A DNA stretch of 64,000 bases from Bacteroides acidifaciens (GCF_903181435.1 NZ_CAEUHO010000001.1:1240001-1304000); one strand, 5' to 3'; shown: positions 25,867-35,071, counted from the first letter of the stretch. The notes: a model not told the origin generated them from the letters alone. A program made the numbers and translations.

Positions 25867-27501
25867 TTAAGTTGTAGCTTTGAAAACCGGTTGTATCTTC
25901 TGAATCTCCGATTCAAAACCGAACCAGTATCCATGCCCTTCTTCGTCAACGGGAAGAAAACATAAACGTAGATTCTCACGATACGAGCCATATTCCACTT
26001 CCCAATTTTCAGGGGGAACTTGTCTTTTTGTCCTTACTCTTTCTGCCGGAGCTTTTTTAAGCGACATACCTGCTTCTATCCATGCGATGCTGACTTGCGT
26101 CAGGTAATCCGGATAATGGTTTTTACAGAAATCATATAAGATAAGTCCTCTTTTTTCCAGACTTAAAGGAGTGTCGATGACATCGGTTTGCACTAAATGG
26201 TTGAGGAATTCATGTAAGAAAGAAGGATTTTCCAGAATTAGTGTCCGGGTAATCTTTTGCCAAGTAGAAGTATTGTAGAATCCGTCTAACATACGGGATA
26301 GGTAATGGGCCGTTTGCAGTTCGTCTACTGATATTTCACGGGTTTGTAATACTTCATAGGGTGGTAGCGGTGAGTATTGGATACCTAATTCTTCTGCTCT
26401 TCTTCGCATTTCTGTGCCGGGGAGCAGCTTTAGGGATTCCAGTTGGATTTCTCCTGCGCCATATTCCGCTAAGGTGCGGACATCTTCGAATATCTCTGAT
26501 AAGTGATAGAGTGGGAGTCCCGCTATTAAGTCGGCGTGTGTTTCCATATTTTTCAGGGAGCAGAGGTATTTTAATCCTTCAAGAGCGTCGGATAACTTTC
26601 CGATGCGTCGGCTTTGTTGTAGAACAGGTTCTTTTAAGCTTTGAATTCCGGCTTCCAAATGCAATAGACCTTTCGGTAGGGCGGATAACTCCTGCTTTAA
26701 TTCTTTGGAAAGGAGAGCCGGATGGATTTCAAGATGGAAACAGATGTCCGGATAGTTACGGAATAAGTCGAGTAATTCTTTTGCCCGCTTATTGTTGTAA
26801 TTAAAGGTACGGTCGAGGACACGTACATTCTTGATTCCATGCTGGTGAATGTCATTCAGACGTCCACGGATAGCTTCCAAAGGAATGGTGCGGACAGGCT
26901 TTTCACCGCCACTGACGCAAAAAGCGCATGTGTTGAAACATCCCCGGGTTGTTTCAAGTTGGACAAAGGGCTTGCTCCAATTGAAAAAACGGCTCTTTTC
27001 AGGAGATATAAGTTGTGAGAAATTCATGACGCGGGCGATGCCGTTGTCTTGATATTGATTGTTTTCATCAAGATAACAGAGGCCTGTTATTGATTTCCAC
27101 TCTTCTTTTGAGTGATTCCACACTTTTAGCCATAAAGGGAATACTTCTTCGCCTTCTCCGCGGAACACTCCGCTTACAAATTTGTTCTTATATAAGAAAG
27201 CTGCGTTATCTCCTAAAAACTCGGGGCCGCCGAGTATGATACAGCAATGAGGTAATAATGCTTTTGCACGTGAAACGATGTGTAATAGTTGCTCGTGATT
27301 AAATAGCCAGTTGGTGGCTGCAATGATATCCGGTTGGTGATGGTAGATTTGATTGACAACGCTACCGGTATTTTCATTAATCGTGGCAGAGACTACGCAC
27401 CATTCAATAGTGGTATCGTCTGCTATTTGAGCATGGAGTGCAGGGAGTGCCAATGAGGAGTGTGCATAGGAGCTATTTAAATCGAGCCAAAGAAGTTTCA
27501 T
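25867..27501 (-). CDS. B12-binding-domain radical SAM protein (DUF4080 type)
   Basis: A 544-residue enzyme. The N-terminal cobalamin-binding Rossmann-like domain spans about 1-140 (WLDLNSSYAHSSLALP, CCIILGGPEF). The radical SAM core starts near 180 with the cluster motif CFNTCAFC (C-x3-C-x2-C) within QLETTRGCFNTCAFCVSGG. A C-terminal region typical of DUF4080 proteins follows. Members of this B12-dependent class often perform methylation or ring chemistry; the substrate here is unknown. It stands alone, divergent from a small lipoprotein gene. Confidence 0.88.
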   Translation of the reverse strand: MKLLWLDLNSSYAHSSLALPALHAQIADDTTIEWCVVSATINENTGSVVNQIYHHQPDIIAATNWLFNHEQLLHIVSRAKALLPHCCIILGGPEFLGDNAAFLYKNKFVSGVFRGEGEEVFPLWLKVWNHSKEEWKSITGLCYLDENNQYQDNGIARVMNFSQLISPEKSRFFNWSKPFVQLETTRGCFNTCAFCVSGGEKPVRTIPLEAIRGRLNDIHQHGIKNVRVLDRTFNYNNKRAKELLDLFRNYPDICFHLEIHPALLSKELKQELSALPKGLLHLEAGIQSLKEPVLQQSRRIGKLSDALEGLKYLCSLKNMETHADLIAGLPLYHLSEIFEDVRTLAEYGAGEIQLESLKLLPGTEMRRRAEELGIQYSPLPPYEVLQTREISVDELQTAHYLSRMLDGFYNTSTWQKITRTLILENPSFLHEFLNHLVQTDVIDTPLSLEKRGLILYDFCKNHYPDYLTQVSIAWIEAGMSLKKAPAERVRTKRQVPPENWEVEYGSYRENLRLCFLPVDEEGHGYWFGFESEIQKIQPVFKATT

Positions 27502-27525
27502 GTAATTTTTTTAATATTATCGGGG

Positions 27526-27583
27526 CAAAGGTACAAAAAACTTATGGCTTGAAGTGTATAGTAAAATAAAAACGCTAAATTTG
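27526..27583. promoter_or_regulatory. Divergent promoters between the radical SAM gene and the lipoprotein gene
   Basis: On the minus strand TACCTTTG (27526-27533) serves the radical SAM gene. On the plus strand TAAATTTG (27576-27583) serves the lipoprotein gene. Confidence 0.6.
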
Positions 27584-27612
27584 TATTTATAAACGCAATA
27601 AACTGGAAGATT

Positions 27613-28020
27613 ATGAAAATGGTTAAGAGATATGCAGGTATCTTAATGATGCTGACTTTATTGGTTGGCTTTACTTCGTGTGAGGACGATGAAGACTTAG
27701 AAGAGCAGATGTTCGGCAGGATATGGGCAGGAGATGTCGGCATGAGTGCTGCCAATGGAAGGTATATATATAGTGAGTTTACTTTTGACCCGGATGGCTT
27801 TGGTGAAGAATATCAATATTATCGTAACGGTGAACCATATGGCCATTTTCGTTTTCAGTGGTATTGGGAGGATCGTTACAGTAATAACCTTGTTTTGGAT
27901 TATGGTAGAAATGGAATCTCCTACATGGATGATGTGAACATACGTCGTGGATTAATGACTGGAATTTTTTATTTGACAGGAGATTCAGAGGGTTTCCCTT
28001 TTACATTGGAAATGCAATAG
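27613..28020 (+). CDS. Small lipoprotein, probably surface-exposed
   Basis: The 135-residue protein has a type II signal peptide with lipobox-like GFTSC, the acylated Cys being residue 22. The residues after Cys are EDDEDLEE, an acidic run of the kind known to direct Bacteroidetes lipoproteins to the cell surface. The rest is rich in Tyr/Gly/Asp (EFTFDPDGFGEEYQYYRNGEPYG, FQWYWED, FPFTLEMQ) and reads like a small lipocalin-like beta barrel. Function unknown. It ends before a shared terminator. Confidence 0.72.
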   Translation: MKMVKRYAGILMMLTLLVGFTSCEDDEDLEEQMFGRIWAGDVGMSAANGRYIYSEFTFDPDGFGEEYQYYRNGEPYGHFRFQWYWEDRYSNNLVLDYGRNGISYMDDVNIRRGLMTGIFYLTGDSEGFPFTLEMQ

Positions 28021-28044
28021 AAGATGAATATTTTAATATAAATT

Positions 28045-28090
28045 AAAAGCGGAAGTCTCTTTTTTAAAGAGTTCCGCTTTTATTTTTTAT
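28045..28090. terminator. Bidirectional terminator between the lipoprotein and rluA-type genes
   Basis: AAAAGCGGAA (28045-28054) pairs with TTCCGCTTTT (28072-28081), with an inner CTCTT/AAGAG stem, followed by a T-rich run; the opposite strand also has a T-rich end. Confidence 0.85.
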
Positions 28091-29007
28091 TTCTTCAGAA
28101 ACAGCTTCTTGAAATCTGCCGGATAAGGTGTCTCAAACTCCATCAAATCTCCCGTTACCGGATGATAAAAACAAAGCTTGAAAGCGTGAAGTGCCAAGCG
28201 TCCGATAGGATTCGAATAGTTTTCTCCGCCATATCTTCCATCACCGACAATCGGATGACCTAAATCCTGCATATGCACACGAATTTGGTTCTTGCGTCCT
28301 GTCTCCAAATCCAGTTCTACAAGAGAATACCCGTTTGCACGTTTGATGGTTCTATAATGTGTGATTGATTTTGAACCACCGTCATCATATTCACTGGAAC
28401 TTACATAAAGTGTTTTATCAGTCAGCCAGGAAACGACCGTATCATAGTCTTTTTCCATACTACCTTCCACTACGGCTACATATCGGCGGTCGGTCACTAT
28501 CTCATGCCAGTTGTCGCGTAGCGTCCGCTGTGTTTTTTCGTCTTTGGCAAACATCATCAAGCCGGAAGTGTCCCTGTCCAGGCGATGAACAATATACACA
28601 CGAAACTGACGTCCCGAACGCTGTACATATTCATTGAGTATTGTATAAGCAGTACGCTCTTTCTGACGCTCCGTATTGACGGACAAGAGTCCTTGCATTT
28701 TTTCAACAACAATGATATAAGCGTCCTCATATACGATTTTCAGCAATCTGTTATTAAACTCTTTCTTTCCCTTTTGCTTGCTGATTTGCACTTTCATTCC
28801 CGGTTGAAGAGGGAAGTTGAATTGTGTAGTGATCACATTGTCAACAAATACCACCCGCTTGCTTAACAAAGATTTCAGCTTTGTGCGGCTTGCGTCCGGC
28901 ATTTTGGCAGCGAGGAAATCCATGAGTTCCATCGGTTCCCTGACTGCATAGTTTGTATATTGGGCACGTGCTCTTTCAGCAGGTGTCTTTCTAGGTCTTT
29001 TTTCCAT
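28087..29007 (-). CDS. RluA-family pseudouridine synthase
   Basis: The 306 residues have an N-terminal S4-like RNA-binding domain (about 25-90: MDFLAAKMPDASRTKLKSLLSKRVVFVDN). The pseudouridine synthase core contains the catalytic HRLDRDTSGLMMFAK near 145 and RKNQIRVHMQDLGHPIVGDGRYGG near 235. The catalytic Asp is in HRLDRDTSG. Target uridine (rRNA or tRNA) cannot be assigned. It lies 10 bases after the methyltransferase gene, so both are likely one RNA-modification operon. Confidence 0.9.
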   Translation of the reverse strand: MEKRPRKTPAERARAQYTNYAVREPMELMDFLAAKMPDASRTKLKSLLSKRVVFVDNVITTQFNFPLQPGMKVQISKQKGKKEFNNRLLKIVYEDAYIIVVEKMQGLLSVNTERQKERTAYTILNEYVQRSGRQFRVYIVHRLDRDTSGLMMFAKDEKTQRTLRDNWHEIVTDRRYVAVVEGSMEKDYDTVVSWLTDKTLYVSSSEYDDGGSKSITHYRTIKRANGYSLVELDLETGRKNQIRVHMQDLGHPIVGDGRYGGENYSNPIGRLALHAFKLCFYHPVTGDLMEFETPYPADFKKLFLKK

Positions 29008-29017
29008 TTTTTTTCTT

Positions 29018-30436
29018 TTATCGAAGTTCTAGTAATACTACATTCTCCACATGATGAGTGTGAGGGAACATATCTACCGGCTGCACAGCTTTCACCTTGT
29101 ATTTACCATCCAGTAACTGCAAATCGCGTGCCTGAGTAGCTGGATTACAACTTACATAAACAATCCGTTTGGGTTCGGCAAACAAAATGACGTCAACCAC
29201 ATCTTGATGCATACCTGCACGAGGGGGGTCTGTTATGATAACGTCCGGGCGTCCATGCTGATTGATGAAGTCCTGAGTCAACATATCCTTCATGTCGCCG
29301 GCATAGAACAAGGTATTCTTAATATCATTGATTTCCGCATTCACCTTTGCGTCTTCAATAGCTTCCGGCACATATTCGATACCGATTACTTGGCGCGCCT
29401 GGCGTGAGACAAAGTTGGCAATCGTGCCTGTTCCAGTATAAAGGTCGTACACCAGTTCATTTCCGGTTAGTCCGGCAAAGTCACGGGCTATCTTATATAG
29501 ATTATAAGCCTGTTCCGAATTAGTCTGATAGAATGATTTCGGACCTACCTTGAAACGCAGGCCTTCCATTTCCTCAAAGATATGATCTTTACCTTTAAAT
29601 ACGTGCACATCCAAATCATTGATGGTGTCGTTGCACTTATTATTAATAATGTATAGCAAAGATGTAATTTCCGGGAAAGAATCAGCGACAAACTGAAGCA
29701 GTTGCTTGAACAGTGCCATTTCGTGCTCTTCCGTAATCTTGCAAATCACGATTACCATCAATTCGCCCGTTGAGGAAGTACGGACAATCATATTCCGCAG
29801 CATACCTTCTTGTGTACGCAGATTGATGAATGAATAATCATGTTCGTAAGCATAATCGCGTATCGCATTCCGGATACGGTTGGATATATCGTCCTGCAAC
29901 CAACATTTTTCGATAGCCAGCACCTTGTCGAACGCTCCCGGAATATGGAAACCAACAGCATTCATCTGGTCATACTTCACATCCTGGCGAACTTCCTCGT
30001 TGGTCAGCCAACGTTTATTGGAAAATGTGAACTCCAGTTTGTTTCTGTACCACTCCGTTTTAGCCGAACCGAGAATTGGGGAAATCTCGGGAAGTTCGAT
30101 TTTTCCGATACGTCTCAGATTATCTTCCACTTGCTTCTGTTTGTATCTGATTTGCTCCGGATAGGGGAGCACCTGCCACTTGCAACCGCCGCATACGCCA
30201 TAGTGTTGGCAGAAAGGAACGGCACGATTGGGCGATAGTTCATGAAACTTCACCGCTTCCGCTTCGGCATATTTATTTTTCTTACGCTTGATCTGAAGGT
30301 CTACGACATCGCCCGGCACTACGTAGGGAACAAAAATTACCAAGTCGTTTACTTTTGCGATGGCTTTTCCTTCGGCAGCCACATCCATGATTGTTACCTT
30401 CTCCAATAAGGGAAGTTCTTTTTTCTTTCTTGCCAC
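29018..30436 (-). CDS. rlmD: 23S rRNA (uracil-5-)-methyltransferase RlmD (RumA)
   Basis: A 472-residue RumA/TrmA-family enzyme. A TRAM domain at about 10-70 (VTIMDVAAEGKAIAKVNDLVIFVPYVVPGD) precedes an Fe-S cysteine set (CQHYGVCGGCKW, near 77-88). The SAM-binding domain has LVYDLYTGTGTIANFVS near 320, TDPPRAGMH near 400 and the catalytic-cysteine motif VSCNPATQARDL near 430. The family methylates U1939 or related uridines in 23S rRNA. Exact position is inferred. Confidence 0.9.
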   Translation of the reverse strand: MARKKKELPLLEKVTIMDVAAEGKAIAKVNDLVIFVPYVVPGDVVDLQIKRKKNKYAEAEAVKFHELSPNRAVPFCQHYGVCGGCKWQVLPYPEQIRYKQKQVEDNLRRIGKIELPEISPILGSAKTEWYRNKLEFTFSNKRWLTNEEVRQDVKYDQMNAVGFHIPGAFDKVLAIEKCWLQDDISNRIRNAIRDYAYEHDYSFINLRTQEGMLRNMIVRTSSTGELMVIVICKITEEHEMALFKQLLQFVADSFPEITSLLYIINNKCNDTINDLDVHVFKGKDHIFEEMEGLRFKVGPKSFYQTNSEQAYNLYKIARDFAGLTGNELVYDLYTGTGTIANFVSRQARQVIGIEYVPEAIEDAKVNAEINDIKNTLFYAGDMKDMLTQDFINQHGRPDVIITDPPRAGMHQDVVDVILFAEPKRIVYVSCNPATQARDLQLLDGKYKVKAVQPVDMFPHTHHVENVVLLELR

Positions 30437-30463
30437 TTTTACACCATTCTAATAATTACTTTG

Positions 30464-30471
30464 CAAAAGTA
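30464..30471 (-). promoter_or_regulatory. rlmD promoter -7 box
   Basis: On the minus strand the sequence is TACTTTTG, 28 bases before the rlmD start. Confidence 0.6.
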
Positions 30472-30550
30472 GGTATTTTTTTTGGAAAACTTTCGTGTCT
30501 GGAGAAATAATCCAGATTGTAATGTCGAAATTGCATTTTGATAGAAAGTT

Positions 30551-30599
30551 TTTTCGCAAAAAGTTTTCTGATTTGCGAAATATCCTTAGATTTGCGAAC
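30551..30599 (+). promoter_or_regulatory. ppdK promoter with three TTTGCGAA-type sites
   Basis: TAGATTTG at 30587-30594 is the -7 box. TTTCGCAAA (30552-30560), TTTGCGAAA (30572-30580) and TTTGCGAAC (30591-30599) are three copies of one 9-mer, the first inverted, spaced 19-20 bp centre to centre. The third copy overlaps the -7 box. This looks like a cooperative operator on the same helix face. Confidence 0.6.
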
Positions 30600-30635
30600 A
30601 GAAAAAAGTCATAATGTAACTTTAAACACAATATT

Positions 30636-33356
30636 ATGGATAAAAAAAGAGTTTATACCTTTGGAAATGGTCAGGCAGAAGGAAAAGCCGACATGAAGAA
30701 TTTGTTAGGTGGTAAAGGTGCAAACCTTGCCGAAATGAATTTAATTGGAATTCCAGTCCCTCCCGGATTCACAATAACTACAGATGTTTGTACGGAATAC
30801 AACACGTTAGGACGTGATAAAGTGGTTGAGTTGCTGAAAGATGAAGTCGTTAAAGCCATCTCTAATGTAGAGGGGCTGATGAAATCCAAATTTGGTGACA
30901 TTGAAAATCCTTTGTTGGTGTCTGTACGTTCCGGTGCCCGCGCATCCATGCCGGGTATGATGGATACTATTCTGAACCTTGGTCTGAATGATGAAGTGGT
31001 GGAAGGAATTATCCGCAAAACTGGTAATGCACGCTTTGCATGGGATTCTTACCGTCGTTTTGTACAGATGTACGGTGACGTGGTTTTGGGAATGAAACCT
31101 ACTAATAAGGAAGATATTGACCCGTTCGAAGCAATCATCGAAGAGGTGAAAGAAGCGAAAGGTGTGAAACTTGATAACGAACTGGAAGTGGAAGACCTGA
31201 AAGAACTCGTGAAGAAATTTAAAGCTGCCGTAAAAGAACAGACAGGAAGAGATTTTCCGACTTGTGCATACGAACAGCTTTGGGGTGCCATCTGTGCAGT
31301 ATTCGATTCATGGATGAATGAACGTGCTATCCTTTACCGTAAGATGGAAAGTATTCCTGACGAATGGGGAACAGCCGTAAACGTACAGGCAATGGTATTC
31401 GGTAATATGGGAGATACTTCCGCAACCGGCGTTTGTTTCTCACGTGACGCAGCTACAGGTGAAGACCTTTTCAATGGTGAATACCTGATTAATGCGCAAG
31501 GTGAAGACGTAGTAGCCGGTATCCGTACTCCGCAACAGATTACTAAGATCGGTTCTCAACGTTGGGCTCAACTGGCGGGTGTAAGCGAAGAAGAACGTGC
31601 TGCAAAATATCCTTCTATGGAAGAAGCTATGCCAGAAATCTATAAAGAACTGGATGCGCTTCAGACAAAATTGGAAAATCATTATAAAGATATGCAGGAC
31701 ATGGAGTTCACCGTTCAAGAAGGTAAGCTCTGGTTCCTTCAGACACGTAACGGCAAACGTACGGGTGCTGCCATGGTGAAGATTGCTATGGATTTGCTCC
31801 GTCAGGGTATGATTGACGAAAAGACAGCCTTGATGCGCGTTGAACCGAATAAGCTGGATGAATTGCTCCACCCTGTATTTGACAAGGATGCTTTGAAAAA
31901 AGCAAAAATCCTGACTCGTGGTCTTCCGGCTTCTCCGGGTGCTGCAACCGGTCAGATTGTATTCTTCGCTGATGACGCTGCTGAATGGCATGCTGCCGGC
32001 AAACGTGTGGTGATGGTTCGTATCGAGACCTCTCCTGAGGACTTGGCGGGTATGGCTGTCGCCGAAGGTATCCTGACTGCCCGTGGCGGTATGACTTCTC
32101 ACGCTGCTGTGGTGGCTCGTGGTATGGGTAAATGCTGTGTGTCGGGTGCTGGTGCATTGAATATTGACTATAAGGCACGTACGGTGGAAATTGACGGTGT
32201 GGTGCTGAAAGAAGGCGATTACATCTCTCTGAACGGAAGTACGGGTGTAGTATATAATGGTAAGGTAGAGACGAAAGCTGCCGAGCTTTCCGGTGACTTT
32301 GCAGAATTGATGACACTGGCTGATAAATATACCCGTTTGCAGGTACGTACCAATGCGGACACTCCTCATGATGCGGAAGTTGCACGTAACTTTGGTGCGG
32401 TAGGTATCGGTCTTTGCCGTACAGAACACATGTTCTTTGAAGGTGAAAAGATTAAGGCAATGCGTGAAATGATTCTGGCAGAAGATGCTGAAGGACGTCG
32501 CAAGGCATTGGCTAAGATTCTTCCGTATCAACAGGCGGACTTTAAGGGTATCTTTAAAGCAATGGCGGGCTGTCCGGTGACTGTACGTCTGCTCGATCCT
32601 CCTTTGCATGAGTTCGTTCCTCACGATTTGAAGGGACAACAGGAGATGGCGGATACAATGGGCGTAAGTTTGCAGTATATCCAGCAACGTGTAGAATCAT
32701 TGTGTGAACACAACCCGATGTTGGGTCACCGTGGTTGCCGTCTGGGAAATACATATCCTGAAATTACTCAGATGCAGACACGCGCTATCTTGGGTGCTGC
32801 ATTGGAATTGAAGAAAGAAGGAGTGGAGACTCATCCGGAAATTATGGTTCCGCTGACTGGTATCTTGTATGAATTCAAGGAACAGGAAAACGTGATTCGT
32901 ACAGAGGCAGCGAAGTTGTTCGAAGAACTGGGAGACAGCATTGACTTCAAAGTAGGTACAATGATTGAAATCCCGCGCGCAGCTTTGACAGCCGACCGTA
33001 TTGCTTCTTCTGCTGAATTCTTCTCATTCGGTACAAATGACTTGACGCAGATGACCTTCGGTTATTCTCGTGACGATATTGCTTCTTTCCTTCCTGTTTA
33101 TCTGGAAAAGAAGATTTTGAAAGTAGACCCGTTCCAGGTTCTCGACCAGAATGGTGTGGGACAATTGGTTCGTATGGCAACAGAAAAAGGCCGTGCTATC
33201 CGTCCGGATTTGAAATGTGGTATTTGCGGTGAACATGGTGGCGAACCTTCTTCAGTGAAGTTCTGCCACAGAGTAGGACTAAACTACGTTAGTTGTTCTC
33301 CATTCCGCGTGCCTATCGCAAGACTGGCTGCGGCGCAGGCAGCTATTGAGGGATAG
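30636..33356 (+). CDS. ppdK: Pyruvate, phosphate dikinase
   Basis: PpdK (906 aa) interconverts pyruvate + ATP + Pi with PEP + AMP + PPi, giving a reversible link between glycolysis and gluconeogenesis in anaerobes. The N-terminal ATP-grasp domain has NLLGGKGANLAEM and SVRSGARASMPGMMDT. The phospho-His swivelling domain has GILTARGGMTSHAAVVARGMGKCCVSG near 480 with catalytic His. The C-terminal PEP/pyruvate barrel has CRTEHMFF, FGTNDLTQMTFGYSRDD and GICGEHGG. Full length and monocistronic. Confidence 0.97.
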   Translation: MDKKRVYTFGNGQAEGKADMKNLLGGKGANLAEMNLIGIPVPPGFTITTDVCTEYNTLGRDKVVELLKDEVVKAISNVEGLMKSKFGDIENPLLVSVRSGARASMPGMMDTILNLGLNDEVVEGIIRKTGNARFAWDSYRRFVQMYGDVVLGMKPTNKEDIDPFEAIIEEVKEAKGVKLDNELEVEDLKELVKKFKAAVKEQTGRDFPTCAYEQLWGAICAVFDSWMNERAILYRKMESIPDEWGTAVNVQAMVFGNMGDTSATGVCFSRDAATGEDLFNGEYLINAQGEDVVAGIRTPQQITKIGSQRWAQLAGVSEEERAAKYPSMEEAMPEIYKELDALQTKLENHYKDMQDMEFTVQEGKLWFLQTRNGKRTGAAMVKIAMDLLRQGMIDEKTALMRVEPNKLDELLHPVFDKDALKKAKILTRGLPASPGAATGQIVFFADDAAEWHAAGKRVVMVRIETSPEDLAGMAVAEGILTARGGMTSHAAVVARGMGKCCVSGAGALNIDYKARTVEIDGVVLKEGDYISLNGSTGVVYNGKVETKAAELSGDFAELMTLADKYTRLQVRTNADTPHDAEVARNFGAVGIGLCRTEHMFFEGEKIKAMREMILAEDAEGRRKALAKILPYQQADFKGIFKAMAGCPVTVRLLDPPLHEFVPHDLKGQQEMADTMGVSLQYIQQRVESLCEHNPMLGHRGCRLGNTYPEITQMQTRAILGAALELKKEGVETHPEIMVPLTGILYEFKEQENVIRTEAAKLFEELGDSIDFKVGTMIEIPRAALTADRIASSAEFFSFGTNDLTQMTFGYSRDDIASFLPVYLEKKILKVDPFQVLDQNGVGQLVRMATEKGRAIRPDLKCGICGEHGGEPSSVKFCHRVGLNYVSCSPFRVPIARLAAAQAAIEG

Positions 33357-33390
33357 TTGAATACACTGGTTAGGTACTTAACTATCTGAT

Positions 33391-33438
33391 AAATAGGCTG
33401 TAAATACTTGTAAAGGTATTTGCAGTCTATTTTTTTAT
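33391..33438 (+). terminator. ppdK terminator
   Basis: AAATAGGCTGTAAATAC (33391-33407) pairs imperfectly with GTATTTGCAGTCTATTT, followed by T residues. Confidence 0.75.
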
Positions 33439-33503
33439 GTAAACTAAAACTGTGTATTTTATAAAAAACTAACTAAAAAGTTGTTTTATCAAGAAAAGGG
33501 TTA

Positions 33504-33548
33504 TACTTTTGCACCCCGGAAAATAAGGTATTTCGGGGAGTCACCCCG
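33504..33548 (+). promoter_or_regulatory. Promoter and GC-rich leader hairpins of an OMP gene
   Basis: TACTTTTG (33504-33511) is the -7 box. The leader immediately after it has CACCCCG (33512-33518), CGGGG (33534-33538) and a second CACCCCG (33542-33548). The central CGGGG can pair with either flanking copy, giving two mutually exclusive hairpins in the 5' UTR. Confidence 0.5.
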
Positions 33549-33575
33549 TAGTGTTTAATTAAAAACAACGATAAA

Positions 33576-34088
33576 ATGAAAAAGATTGTAATTTTGTTTT
33601 TTGTGGTAATGGTAGCATTGTCTGCTAAAGCTCAGTTCTATGTAGGTGGTAATGTTGCATTGTGGCATAATGATGATGCTGATAATACTTCTTTTTTGAT
33701 AGAGCCGGAGCTTGGATATAATTTGAGTGAGCAATGGGCAGTCGGAGCTACATTGGGATTTGCACATAACAGCGAAGAGACAGTTGGCTTTAAAAATGCT
33801 TTCAGTTTTGCTCCTTACGTTCGCTACTCTTATTATGAAAATAAAGTGGTACGTCTGTTTTTAGACGGTGGTATCGGAGTTTCCTCTGTAAAATGGAAAG
33901 GAGATTCTGAAGGCGGTTTTGAATTAGGTATTAAACCGGGACTTGCTATAAAATTGAACGACCATTTCAGTCTGGTGACTAAATGTGGTTTTCTAGGATA
34001 TAGGGATGATTATGTTTATGGCACTAACGGTTACGGATTTTCATTTGGTAGCGAAGACTTGTCTTTTGGCTTTCACTACGAATTCTGA
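33576..34088 (+). CDS. Small outer-membrane beta-barrel protein
   Basis: A 170-residue protein with a signal peptide cut after AKA (about residue 18). Regular amphipathic strands follow with a terminal aromatic (GFHYEF), as expected of an eight-stranded OmpX/OmpW-like barrel (OMP_b-brl type, PF13505). Segments such as FYVGGNVALWHND, WAVGATLGFAHN and FAPYVRYSYYEN illustrate the alternation. Function unknown. It has its own promoter and terminator. Confidence 0.82.
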   Translation: MKKIVILFFVVMVALSAKAQFYVGGNVALWHNDDADNTSFLIEPELGYNLSEQWAVGATLGFAHNSEETVGFKNAFSFAPYVRYSYYENKVVRLFLDGGIGVSSVKWKGDSEGGFELGIKPGLAIKLNDHFSLVTKCGFLGYRDDYVYGTNGYGFSFGSEDLSFGFHYEF

Positions 34089-34110
34089 TAAAAAACGAAC
34101 AAGAAATAGG

Positions 34111-34147
34111 AAAGGGAGTTCTCTAAAATAGGGAATTCCCTTTTTTT
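34111..34147 (+). terminator. Terminator after the small OMP gene
   Basis: AAAGGGAGTTC (34111-34121) pairs with GGAATTCCCTTT, followed by a T-run through 34147. Confidence 0.82.
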
Positions 34148-34188
34148 ATATATAAACTCTATAATTTACGCATTTGTTAACGAAAAAG

Positions 34189-34219
34189 TTGTTTAATACG
34201 AATTGCAATTATACATTTG
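34189..34219 (+). promoter_or_regulatory. Promoter of the porin-family gene at 34278
   Basis: TTG at 34189-34191 and TACATTTG at 34212-34219 are separated by 20 bases. The leader is about 50 nt. Confidence 0.65.
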
Positions 34220-34277
34220 CATTGTTAAGCAATAAGGAAAATAAAATCCTTGAGTATTAATTTAAAACTTTAAAATT

Positions 34278-34976
34278 ATGAAGAAGAGTGTATTATTTGT
34301 TTTATTTGCACTGATTTCAGTAACAGGTTTTTCTCAGATTACAGGTTGGAATGCCAAGGTTGGTATGAATGTCAGTAACTGGACGACGGATGACATGAAA
34401 GCGAAAGTTGGTTTCAGAGTTGGGGTTGGAACAGAGTATGCATTCAATGATATGTGGTCATTGCAGCCTTCTTTGTTCTTTTCTACTAAAGGAACAAAAG
34501 TTGATAGTGGAGAATTTATGGGAGCTAGTGCTAAAGTGACTGTGAAGCAAATGTATCTGGAATTACCTGTAATGGCTGCTGCTCGTTTTAATGTGGCTGA
34601 TAATACAAATTTGGTTGTTAGTGCAGGTCCCTATTTGGCTTATGGTGTAGGTGGTAAAACGAAGGCTACTGTTAAAATGCAGGGAGATGAAGCTAAGGTA
34701 AAGTTTAATACTTTTGGAGATATAGACAAAGTAACTCTTGAATATAATGGACAAAGTACTGATGTTTCTATTAAAGATCTTGAAGATGAAACTGGTGAAG
34801 ACTTGTCAGGAGCGAAAGGACTGAATCGTTTTGATTTTGGTTTAGGTGTTGGAGTGGCATTGGAATATAATAAATTTATTGTTGGGCTGGACGGACAGTT
34901 CGGATTGACTAAATTACAAACCGGTGGTGGCAAAAATATGAATTTTGCAATCAGCGTGGGATATAAATTCTGGTAA
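34278..34976 (+). CDS. PorT-type outer-membrane beta-barrel protein
   Basis: A 232-residue secreted beta-barrel of the OMP_b-brl_2 type (PF13568). The signal peptide ends at about residue 19 (VTGFSQ). GWNAKVGMNVSNWT is the usual first strand of this family, and the protein closes with FAISVGYKFW, a C-terminal aromatic typical for BAM-dependent insertion. An inserted, more polar region at about 120-180 is probably an extracellular loop. Role not predictable. Confidence 0.85.
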   Translation: MKKSVLFVLFALISVTGFSQITGWNAKVGMNVSNWTTDDMKAKVGFRVGVGTEYAFNDMWSLQPSLFFSTKGTKVDSGEFMGASAKVTVKQMYLELPVMAAARFNVADNTNLVVSAGPYLAYGVGGKTKATVKMQGDEAKVKFNTFGDIDKVTLEYNGQSTDVSIKDLEDETGEDLSGAKGLNRFDFGLGVGVALEYNKFIVGLDGQFGLTKLQTGGGKNMNFAISVGYKFW

Positions 34977-34993
34977 ATATCTATAGAAAAAAG

Positions 34994-35032
34994 AAAGCCG
35001 TTGCAGAAGATGATTCGCAACGGCTTTTTTAT
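34994..35032. terminator. Terminator between the porin-family gene and the thi operon
   Basis: AAAGCCGTTGC (34994-35004) pairs with GCAACGGCTTT (35017-35027), followed by T residues. The opposite strand also carries a T-rich tail, so it may serve both sides. Confidence 0.85.
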
Positions 35033-35071
35033 TATTGAGTGAATAAGATTAATAAATATAAGTTTTTCTCT

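Noticed and set aside
31440..32687. Minus-strand open frame of about 415 codons opposite ppdK
   Set aside because: It is a shadow of the conserved PpdK reading frame with biased composition and no start signals.
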